DNA from: Cellulophaga sp. BC115SP
GTDB taxonomy: Bacteria > Bacteroidota > Bacteroidia > Cytophagales > Spirosomataceae
Length of the DNA: 64,000 bases
Direction of reading: 5' to 3'
Assembly: GCF_009905545.1 (NCBI RefSeq)
Contig: NZ_JAAALB010000018.1
Location: 62,001-126,000 of the forward strand
Shown piece by piece: positions 9,427 to 16,063 of this stretch (position 1 is its first letter; every line of letters begins with the position of its first letter). The notes below the pieces were generated by a model. That model was not told the origin of the DNA. It ran no database searches and saw only the letters and a program-made list of their open reading frames with translations. The position numbers and the translations under genes are program-made.

Positions 9427-11064
9427 TTACGCCTTTCTTTCAATGTCTCTTAAGTTCTCCATTTTCTTATTTCTCAAGAAACCATTAATGTCTTCCAGGT
9501 GCTCTTTTACACGTTTGTTGCCAAACTCGAAAACTTTAGTAGCCAAACCATCCAAGAAATCTCGGTCGTGAGAAATTAAGATAATTGTACCTTCAAATGC
9601 CTTAAGAGCTTCTTTCAAAATATCCTTGGTTTTAAGGTCAAGGTGGTTGGTAGGTTCATCCAGAATCAACAAGTTTACTGGCTCCAACAACAACTTAATC
9701 ATAGCCAAACGAGTTCTTTCTCCTCCTGAAAGTACTTTTACTTTCTTCTCGATAGCGTCGCCACTAAACATAAATGCTCCGAGGATATCCTTGATTTTGG
9801 TACGAATCTCTCCTACCGCAATATTATCAATCGTTTGAAACACTGATAATTCTCCATCCAATAAAGCCGCTTGATTCTGAGCAAAATAACCAATCATCGA
9901 GTTATGACCGATTTTCAAATCACCCTCGTGTTCGATTTCGTTCATAATTGCTTTGACGAAAGTTGATTTACCTTCCCCATTTTTCCCTACAAAAGCTACT
10001 TTTTCGCCTCTTTCGATAGTCATCGAAACATCTTTGAATACCAAATAGTCGTCATAGCTTTTCGCAACACCCTCTGCAATTACAGGATAGTTACCCGAAC
10101 GTGGCGCTGGAGGGAATTTCAAGTTCAACGCTGATGTATCAACTTCATCAACCTGAACAATATCCAATTTCTCCAACATCTTCACACGTGATTGTACCTG
10201 TAAAGTTTTTGAATATGTACCTTTAAAACGTTCGATAAACTCTGTCGTTTCAGCAATCATTTTTTGCTGTTCATTAAACGCTTTTTGTTGTTGCTCCAAA
10301 CGCTCTTTACGCAATTGTTGGTATTGAGTATAATTTACTTTATAGTCATAAATTTTACCCATTGTCAACTCAATGGTACGGTTGGTAATATTATCGACAA
10401 ACGCTCTATCGTGAGAAATTACGATTACCGCTTTGGCGCTATTCAACAAAAAGTCCTCAAGCCATTGAATCGACTCGATGTCCATGTGGTTGGTTGGCTC
10501 ATCTAGCAAAATCAAATCAGGATTTTGAAGTAAAATTTTTGCCAACTCAATACGCATACGCCAGCCACCACTAAATTCGCTAGTTTGGCGTTGAAAATCT
10601 GAACGAAGGAAACCTAAGCCCAACAAGATTTTTTCAACCTCCGCATCATAATTGATTTCTTCAATAGAGTAATATTTTTCACTAACCTCCGAAACACGCT
10701 CGATAATCGCCATGTATTCGTCAGATTCGTAATCAGTGCGAGTTTCGAGTTGGTGATTTAGCTCATCGATTTCGGCCTTCATACTCAACACATTTGAAAA
10801 TGCTTTTGAAGTTTCTTCAAATACCGTTGAGTTGTCTTCCGTCAACAAATGTTGAGGCAAATAAGCGATAACAGCATCAGCTGGCTTCGAGATTTTACCA
10901 CGCGTTGGCTTGTCAACACCCGCAATAATTTTCAACAAAGTGGATTTACCAGCTCCGTTTTTGCCCATCAAGGCGATTTTATCTTTTTCGTTGACGTTGA
11001 ATGTTACATCACCAAATAGCGCACGACCGCCAAACTCTACTGTTACGTTATCTACAGAAATCAT
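9427..11064 (-). CDS. ABC-F family ATPase (ribosome-associated type)
   Basis: This 545-residue protein has two ABC ATPase domains and no membrane segment, the ABC-F layout. The first domain has Walker A GKNGAGKST at 34-42, signature SGGWRMR at 165-171 and LLDEPTNH at 186-193. The second has Walker A GKNGEGKST at 360-368, SGGERTR at 446-452 and LILDEPTNHLD. The linker (~235-310) is charged and helical, as expected for the P-site tRNA interaction motif. ABC-F proteins act on the ribosome in translation control or antibiotic protection. The short C-terminus favours a housekeeping (YbiT/YdiF-like) member over a resistance protein; that choice is inference. It stands as a single gene. Confidence 0.93.
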   Translation of the reverse strand: MISVDNVTVEFGGRALFGDVTFNVNEKDKIALMGKNGAGKSTLLKIIAGVDKPTRGKISKPADAVIAYLPQHLLTEDNSTVFEETSKAFSNVLSMKAEIDELNHQLETRTDYESDEYMAIIERVSEVSEKYYSIEEINYDAEVEKILLGLGFLRSDFQRQTSEFSGGWRMRIELAKILLQNPDLILLDEPTNHMDIESIQWLEDFLLNSAKAVIVISHDRAFVDNITNRTIELTMGKIYDYKVNYTQYQQLRKERLEQQQKAFNEQQKMIAETTEFIERFKGTYSKTLQVQSRVKMLEKLDIVQVDEVDTSALNLKFPPAPRSGNYPVIAEGVAKSYDDYLVFKDVSMTIERGEKVAFVGKNGEGKSTFVKAIMNEIEHEGDLKIGHNSMIGYFAQNQAALLDGELSVFQTIDNIAVGEIRTKIKDILGAFMFSGDAIEKKVKVLSGGERTRLAMIKLLLEPVNLLILDEPTNHLDLKTKDILKEALKAFEGTIILISHDRDFLDGLATKVFEFGNKRVKEHLEDINGFLRNKKMENLRDIERKA

Positions 11065-11272
11065 ATATAAAAAATAGCCCGTTTTCGTTTTTAGCTATTG
11101 CCTTTTGAAGTTGTTATGTGTATCGAGAAAATTCTAGCACACAAAGATAAGGCTGATTTATGAATTCTTTGGGAGAAAAGACTTCCGAATTGAAAGTATT
11201 CTTTTGAGGGTTGGTTTATGAGCCTACTACGTAACAGTTCTGAAAAAGCGTAGGTTTGTTTGATAAAAACCC

Positions 11273-11303
11273 TTGACAATCAAATTGGAAATACTTATCT
11301 TTG
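11273..11303 (+). promoter_or_regulatory. Promoter of rpsU
   Basis: TTG at 11273-11275 (in TTGACA), 20 bases, then TATCTTTG at 11296-11303. This fits the Bacteroidota -33/-7 consensus (TTTG / TAnnTTTG) and lies ~40 bases ahead of the rpsU start. Confidence 0.8.
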
Positions 11304-11342
11304 CACCTCAATTATCATTAAGGCAATAAACAAACAAACAAT

Positions 11343-11537
11343 ATGCTGATTATCAACGTAAAAGAAAACGAGTCAATCGACAAAGCTCTTAAAAGATTCA
11401 AGAAAAAATTCGAAAAAACTGGTGTAGTTAAAGAACTTCGTAGACGTATGGCATTCGAAAAGCCATCTGTTGAGCGTCGTACTGAAGTAATTCGTGCTTC
11501 ATACAAGCAAAAAATGTACGGTAACTTAGAGTCTTAA
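11343..11537 (+). CDS. rpsU: 30S ribosomal protein bS21
   Basis: This 64-residue basic protein matches bS21 along its length (LIINVKENESIDKALKRFKK; LRRRMAFEKPSVERR). bS21 sits on the platform of the small subunit near the anti-Shine-Dalgarno sequence, and in Bacteroidota it helps occlude that sequence. It has its own strong promoter. The Xer recombinase gene starts 95 bases downstream, and the hairpin at 11609-11658 may serve as the rpsU terminator. Confidence 0.98.
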   Translation: MLIINVKENESIDKALKRFKKKFEKTGVVKELRRRMAFEKPSVERRTEVIRASYKQKMYGNLES

Positions 11538-11608
11538 TTAACGTTTGATTTCATTTCATAATGTTATCATTTAATCGCGAATTAAGCCGATAACCGTTCA
11601 GCATTCAT

Positions 11609-11658
11609 AAAAAATTGACTATCTTTAGAATCATGAATTCAGAGATAGTCAATTTTTT
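11609..11658 (+). terminator. Perfect 16-bp hairpin with T tract, overlapping the xer start codon
   Basis: AAAAAATTGACTATCT (11609-11624) and AGATAGTCAATTTTTT (11643-11658) are perfect inverted repeats, and the T run continues two bases further. The 18-base loop contains the ATG of the recombinase gene. It looks like the rpsU terminator, but the second arm also encodes the recombinase N-terminus. Confidence 0.65.
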
Positions 11659-12520
11659 TTTAGCCTACATACAACACGAAAAACGTTGTAGCGATCACAC
11701 CACTACGGCTTATCGCAATGATATGTCGCAGTTTAGTCATTACCTTGCCAATACCTACGATTTTCATCATCCTCAACTTGCCGACCACCAAATGATTCGT
11801 TCGTGGGTGGTATCTCTTTCGGAAGCCAAACTCGACAGTCGTTCGATTAATCGAAAAGTGGCTACGCTTCGCAGTTTTTATAAATTTTTACTTTTCAAGA
11901 AAATCATTGACCAAGACCCTATGCGTAAGGTTGTGGCCATGAAAACAGCCAAGAATATTCCTACGTTTGTAAGAGAAAGCGAGATGGAAATGCTATTGGA
12001 TCAAGTTGAATTTCCAGAAGATTTTGAGGGTGTTCGTGACAAACTCATCATGGAATTACTCTACGGTTCGGGTATTCGTCTGTCAGAACTTATTGAGTTG
12101 GAAGTAAAAGACATTGATTTTTACCAACACACAATTAAGGTTTTAGGAAAAAGAAATAAAGAAAGGATTGTGCCTATTCATGCCAATCTCTCAGCACAGA
12201 TAAAGGAATATATTGAAATAAGAGATAGAGAAGGTTTTCAACATCATTTGTTGATTGTAAGCAATAAAGGCGAACAAGGTTATCCTGTGATGATTCAACG
12301 AATTGTCAAAAAATATCTGTCTTTGGTCACGAGCTTAACCAAAAAATCCCCTCACGTATTGCGTCACTCTTATGCCACCCATTTGTTGAATAATGGCGCC
12401 GATTTAACGGCCATTAAGGATTTGATGGGACATACATCCTTGGCTGCCACGCAAGTATATACCCATAACTCAATGGAAAAACTGAAAAAGATATATGAGC
12501 AGGCGCATCCGAAAGCCTAA
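11633..12520 (+). CDS. Tyrosine recombinase, XerC/XerD type
   Basis: This 295-residue protein has the two-domain Xer layout: an N-terminal SAM-like core-binding domain (FLAYIQHEKRCSDHTTTAYR) and a C-terminal catalytic domain. The catalytic set is complete: Arg149 (YGSGIRLSEL), Lys173, His241 and Arg244 (HVLRHSYATH), His267 (LMGHTSLAAT) and nucleophile Tyr276. Length and the absence of nearby att sites or phage genes favour the housekeeping enzyme that resolves chromosome dimers at dif. The ATG at 11633 is preferred to a TTG at 11615, because the protein then begins just ahead of the conserved first helix. The start codon lies in the loop of a strong hairpin, so expression may be low or regulated by structure. 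Whether it is XerC or XerD cannot be told here. Confidence 0.93.
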   Translation: MNSEIVNFFLAYIQHEKRCSDHTTTAYRNDMSQFSHYLANTYDFHHPQLADHQMIRSWVVSLSEAKLDSRSINRKVATLRSFYKFLLFKKIIDQDPMRKVVAMKTAKNIPTFVRESEMEMLLDQVEFPEDFEGVRDKLIMELLYGSGIRLSELIELEVKDIDFYQHTIKVLGKRNKERIVPIHANLSAQIKEYIEIRDREGFQHHLLIVSNKGEQGYPVMIQRIVKKYLSLVTSLTKKSPHVLRHSYATHLLNNGADLTAIKDLMGHTSLAATQVYTHNSMEKLKKIYEQAHPKA

Positions 12521-12573
12521 TTTAGTGAGTTGTGATTAAGGAAATGAGTGATTATTTTTTATCTAAGTCGTTT

Positions 12574-12657
12574 ACTAGTTCAAGACTCTTGGGCTTATTT
12601 TTTAAAACAGTTTACAAACTGAAGTAAATAGCAGTCCGAGACAAAGTCCCGAACTAG
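12574..12657. repeat. MITE/REP-like palindromic element, copy A
   Basis: An 84-base element with ~25-base imperfect terminal inverted repeats (ACTAGTTCAAGACT... / ...AAGTCCCGAACTAG). Inside is the AT-rich block TTTAAAACAGTTTACAAACT. It shares both ends and centre with copy B at 61088-61175. It carries no coding capacity. Confidence 0.75.
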
Positions 12658-12695
12658 AAAAGCGGTCGAAAAACAAATTTCGACCGCTTTTCTAG
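12654..12695. terminator. Bidirectional terminator-like hairpin (GCGGTCGAAA family)
   Basis: CTAGAAAAGCGGTCGAAA / TTTCGACCGCTTTTCTAG with loop AACAAA. It sits between the convergent xer (+) and AAA (-) genes. Its core stem recurs at 19571-19612 after thrB. Confidence 0.75.
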
Positions 12696-12708
12696 TTAAT
12701 GACATAGC

Positions 12709-12736
12709 TGTAGACGCAAGGCATTGCGTCTCTACT
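12709..12736. repeat. GTAGA(GA)CGCAA hairpin module
   Basis: AGACGCAA / TTGCGTCT stem with loop GGCA, flanked by TGTAG and CTAC. A degenerate relative lies at 19527-19555. Confidence 0.5.
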
Positions 12737-12791
12737 GATATAATGAATGTTAAAACAATCACTCATGCACTCAATCACAAATCACTCAATA

Positions 12792-14315
12792 CTATTCTTC
12801 GTCTTCAAATTTGAAGTTATCCAAGTCGAACAACGAATCAGTCAAGTCTTTGAATTGTAGACCTTGGTCGAGGGTTTTCTTTGAAATCATTGAGAATTCT
12901 GAAAGTCCGTGCAATACAAACTCCATCATAAATAATTTTTCACGACCTTCGAATGTTGGATATATTTTTTCTACCAGTTCATCCAAGCCATCAATAGTTC
13001 TCAATCTTGATGAATAATCAGCATCGGAACTATCGTTGAAAATATCAATAATGTTGCCATCCATAAACCAGTCGATAATTGGTTTGTATGGATTTTTACC
13101 AGCTTTGTCTTTCGCCAACTTTTTGATTTTCTCAGGATCTGGGAAGAAGTTCAAAAACTGCGCACGAATAGCTTTACCAACTAAGTTTTGTGCCACGATT
13201 ACTGGGCCTTCTACTTCGCCTTCATACACTAACTCAACCTTACCACAAACCGCAGGAATCACGCCTACTAAATCGGCAACACGCACATAAGTTTTTTCTT
13301 CTCCACTCAATAATGCACGACGCTCAGCAGCAGAAATAAGGTTTTCATAAGCCGAGATAGTCATCCTTGCCGATACACCAGATTTGGCATCTACGTACTC
13401 TGATTGACGGGCTTCGAAAGCAATTTGTTCAATCAAATCCTCAATTAAGGCATTTGTTGTAACTAATTCTTCTTGCTCAGGTTTGATATTGGCTTCCTGC
13501 AAAGTAATACGCTTACCGATTTCTAAAGTCTTAGGATAGTGTGTTACAATTTGAGAATCAATACGGTCTTTGAGTGGTGTTACGATTGAACCGCGGTTGG
13601 TATAATCCTCAGGGTTGGCTGTAAATACAAACTGGATATCCAAAGGCAAACGCAATTTGAATCCACGAATTTGAATATCACCTTCTTGTAAAATATTAAA
13701 CAAAGAAACCTGAATACGAGCCTGTAAATCAGGCAATTCATTAATTACAAAAATTCCACGATGCGAACGAGGAATCAAACCAAAGTGAATTACACGTTCG
13801 TCAGAATATGGTAATTTTAATGTTGCAGCTTTAATTGGGTCGGCATCACCAATAAGGTCAGCAACAGATACATCTGGAGTGGCTAATTTTTCGGTATAGC
13901 GGTCGTCACGATGCAACCATGAGATAGGTGTAGCGTCACCTTTTTCTGTAATCAAATCTTTGGCATAGCGTGATAAAGGCTGTAAAGGGTCGTCATTTAG
14001 TTCTGAGCCTTCTACGACTGGGACATATTCGTCCAAGAGATTGACCATCAAACGAGCAATACGAGTTTTGGCTTGTCCACGCAAACCCAATAAGTTGATA
14101 TGATGTTGCGAAAGAATAGCACGTTCGATATCTGGAATTACAGTATCTTCATATCCCCAAATTCCATCAAATACTTTTTCTTTATTTTTAATCTTTTGAA
14201 TCAAGTTATCTCGTAATTCTTGTTTAATAGATTTTACTTGATAGCCTGCATTTTTTAATTCGCCAAGGGTTTTGATAGCTAGCAATTGTGTTGCTGAAAG
14301 ATTTCTGTAAGACAT
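12792..14315 (-). CDS. ChlI/MoxR-like AAA+ ATPase (magnesium-chelatase-type family)
   Basis: This 507-residue protein has one AAA+ module. Walker A is GLRGQAKT at 77-84. The Walker B region is GIFVINELPDL at 188-198, with Asn192 where most ATPases have Asp, then Glu193. Sensor 1 lies in FVFTANPEDY and is followed by RGSIVTPLKDRI. The C-terminal ~170 residues are helical and acidic. Proteins of this family are annotated as magnesium chelatase because they resemble BchI, but no tetrapyrrole gene is present. The VWA gene lies 231 bases upstream on the same strand, the usual ATPase-VWA pairing for a MIDAS-dependent remodelling machine. The Asn in Walker B seems normal for this subfamily; that is from memory of relatives. 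Confidence 0.85.
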   Translation of the reverse strand: MSYRNLSATQLLAIKTLGELKNAGYQVKSIKQELRDNLIQKIKNKEKVFDGIWGYEDTVIPDIERAILSQHHINLLGLRGQAKTRIARLMVNLLDEYVPVVEGSELNDDPLQPLSRYAKDLITEKGDATPISWLHRDDRYTEKLATPDVSVADLIGDADPIKAATLKLPYSDERVIHFGLIPRSHRGIFVINELPDLQARIQVSLFNILQEGDIQIRGFKLRLPLDIQFVFTANPEDYTNRGSIVTPLKDRIDSQIVTHYPKTLEIGKRITLQEANIKPEQEELVTTNALIEDLIEQIAFEARQSEYVDAKSGVSARMTISAYENLISAAERRALLSGEEKTYVRVADLVGVIPAVCGKVELVYEGEVEGPVIVAQNLVGKAIRAQFLNFFPDPEKIKKLAKDKAGKNPYKPIIDWFMDGNIIDIFNDSSDADYSSRLRTIDGLDELVEKIYPTFEGREKLFMMEFVLHGLSEFSMISKKTLDQGLQFKDLTDSLFDLDNFKFEDEE

Positions 14316-14446
14316 AAATTATTGTTGATTTTGGGATCTAGGCGAATTTTCAATCGATTTCCAAAGGATTCCGCTATAATTCGACCACTTATTTATCTAA
14401 TTCTGCCGTTCACATACATTTAAGTGCGGCGATACTTAACATTCGG

Positions 14447-14454
14447 TAATTTTG
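14447..14454 (+). promoter_or_regulatory. -7 box of a candidate small RNA
   Basis: TAATTTTG matches TAnnTTTG on the plus strand, opposite to both flanking genes. The -33 region is weak. It precedes the terminator at 14521-14548 by about 70 bases. Confidence 0.35.
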
Positions 14455-14520
14455 AAAGGTAGTAACCTCTTTATCTAAAATTCAAAATGAAGCTCCTTTC
14501 TGCTTAATCTCAACCTAGCA

Positions 14521-14548
14521 AGCCTCTGCTTTCGAGCAGGGGCTTTTT
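14521..14548 (+). terminator. Plus-strand intrinsic terminator between two minus-strand genes
   Basis: AGCCTCTGC / GCAGGGGCT stem (one G-T pair), loop TTTCGA, then TTTTT on the plus strand. It overlaps the last bases of the VWA gene (stop codon at 14547-14549). The minus-strand side has no T tract, so it is oriented for a plus-strand transcript. Confidence 0.6.
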
Positions 14549-15665
14549 ATCTGACATCCTTCCTACGATTTCGTTGATAGTCTTCAAAGATAAATTCTCC
14601 CAAACCCTTCAAAGAAGAGTAATAGGCACGACCATTGTTGGTTTTAGTAAACTCTTGTACAAATTCTTTGAGATACTGGTCTCGCGCAATCATAAAAGTT
14701 GTTACTGGAATTTTCAAACGACGGCACTGAGCAGCGAGGGTGAGGGTTTTGTTCAGAATCTTTTTATCCAAACCAAAGCTATTTTTATAATATCGAATAC
14801 CTTCTTTTAAACAAGTAGGTTTGCCATCGGTAATCATAAAAATCTGTTTGTTTTTGTTTTTTCTTCTACGCAACAAGTCCATCGCTAATTCTAAGCCAGC
14901 TACGGTATTGGTATGATAAGGACCCACTTCCAGATAAGGTAAATCCTTTACCTGAATCTGCCAAGCGTCGTTGCCAAATACAATTACATCGAGGGTATCT
15001 TTGGGATATTTGGTCATAATGAGCTCCGAAAGCGCCATAGCGACCTTTTTGGCAGGCGTAATTCTGTCTTCTCCGTACAAAATCATTGAGTGTGAAATAT
15101 CAATCATCAACACCGTAGAGGTTTGAGCTTTATATTCCTTATCCATGATTTCGAGGTCATTTTCGGTCAACATAAAGTTCTCGAAACCGTTATTGATTTG
15201 AGCATTTCGGATAGACTCCGTCATGGCAATTTGTTCTAAAGAATCACCAAATTGAAACTCTCGACGATCGGTATTCATTTCGTCGCCCGTGCCTTGATAG
15301 GGCGTACGGTGATTACCAGAATTACCAGTCTTTTTGAGTTTACCAAAAATCTCATCTAAAGATTGTTTACGAATACTTTGCTCACCTTTGGCTGAAAGGA
15401 CTTGAGCTTGTTGACCGTTTTCGTCTTTTTCTTCGCGGATATATCCTTTTTCTTTGAGGTCTTCAATAAAATCGGCAATACCGTAAGAGTCGTCTGTAAG
15501 GTTGTATTGTTTGTCGAGTTGGGTAAGCCAAGCCAGTGCCTCAGAGACATCGCCTGAGGTCATAGTGACCAATTGGTTAAAAATATCTAACAATTGGTCG
15601 AACTTAGCTTTTTTCCCTTCTTCTTGTTCTTGAGGAACAAATTCAGAAAAGCGGTATCCGAGCAT
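14547..15665 (-). CDS. VWA (von Willebrand factor A) domain protein paired with AAA+ ATPase
   Basis: This 372-residue protein has a VWA domain in its C-terminal half. The MIDAS motif is DxSxS at Asp189, Ser191 and Ser193 (LMIDISHSM), followed by GPYHTNTVAGL and MITDGKPT, which supply the remaining metal ligands. The N-terminal ~170 residues are mostly helical and contain a charged linker. The frame extends to 15767, but the ATG at 15665 (MLGYRFSEFV) is preferred, because the extra 34 residues are low-quality sequence and relatives start near this motif. With the ATPase downstream it probably forms a BchI/BchD-like complex of unknown substrate. Confidence 0.85.
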   Translation of the reverse strand: MLGYRFSEFVPQEQEEGKKAKFDQLLDIFNQLVTMTSGDVSEALAWLTQLDKQYNLTDDSYGIADFIEDLKEKGYIREEKDENGQQAQVLSAKGEQSIRKQSLDEIFGKLKKTGNSGNHRTPYQGTGDEMNTDRREFQFGDSLEQIAMTESIRNAQINNGFENFMLTENDLEIMDKEYKAQTSTVLMIDISHSMILYGEDRITPAKKVAMALSELIMTKYPKDTLDVIVFGNDAWQIQVKDLPYLEVGPYHTNTVAGLELAMDLLRRRKNKNKQIFMITDGKPTCLKEGIRYYKNSFGLDKKILNKTLTLAAQCRRLKIPVTTFMIARDQYLKEFVQEFTKTNNGRAYYSSLKGLGEFIFEDYQRNRRKDVR

Positions 15666-16063
15666 GCGTGTTTTAGAGCTAGTTGAAGGTTTTAAAAAAG
15701 GTAAAATTGAACACCGACACATCGGACTGTTCGAAATTCTATAATTATAAAACAAATTTTTACGCATTGAGGTTTCCAGAATTTAACTTCTGAAATAGGC
15801 ATAAAGCAAAATATTTTAGTTAGGCATAAGATTTAATCATTTATTTATACCGTTATTTTACTATTTAGCAGGAAAAATATTCTATTTGCCCCCTAAAATC
15901 CCCAAAGATTATTCTTGGAAAAGCTTTCCGAAAGGTCAAATCATATCAAGGCTTTATCTATATTTGTACTCCATTATAAACATTTAAACTGCTGTTGTAA
16001 AGCAGAAGCGTGCTTTTTAAGAGGCTTTTACACCAACTTATCAAGCAGCATCTTTACCAAAAT
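15666..16063. other. Divergent intergenic region upstream of thrA
   Basis: A 398-base gap between the VWA gene (-) and thrA (+). It holds a TATATTTG -7 box at 15959-15966 and two short hairpins (GGAAAAGCTTTCC near 15917; CTGCT...AGCAG near 15990). No threonine-rich leader peptide or known riboswitch was recognised. Confidence 0.5.
15959..15966 (+). promoter_or_regulatory. -7 promoter box of thrAB
   Basis: TATATTTG fits TAnnTTTG exactly and would give a ~90-base leader before the thrA ATG at 16064. No convincing -33 element was found. Confidence 0.45.

Noticed and set aside
12792-14315. True magnesium chelatase subunit for chlorophyll synthesis
   Set aside because: The similarity is to the AAA+ core only, and no tetrapyrrole or chlorophyll gene is nearby.
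15960-16063. Threonine attenuator or riboswitch ahead of thrA
   Set aside because: Small hairpins exist, but there is no Thr/Ile-rich leader peptide and no T-tract terminator before the start.
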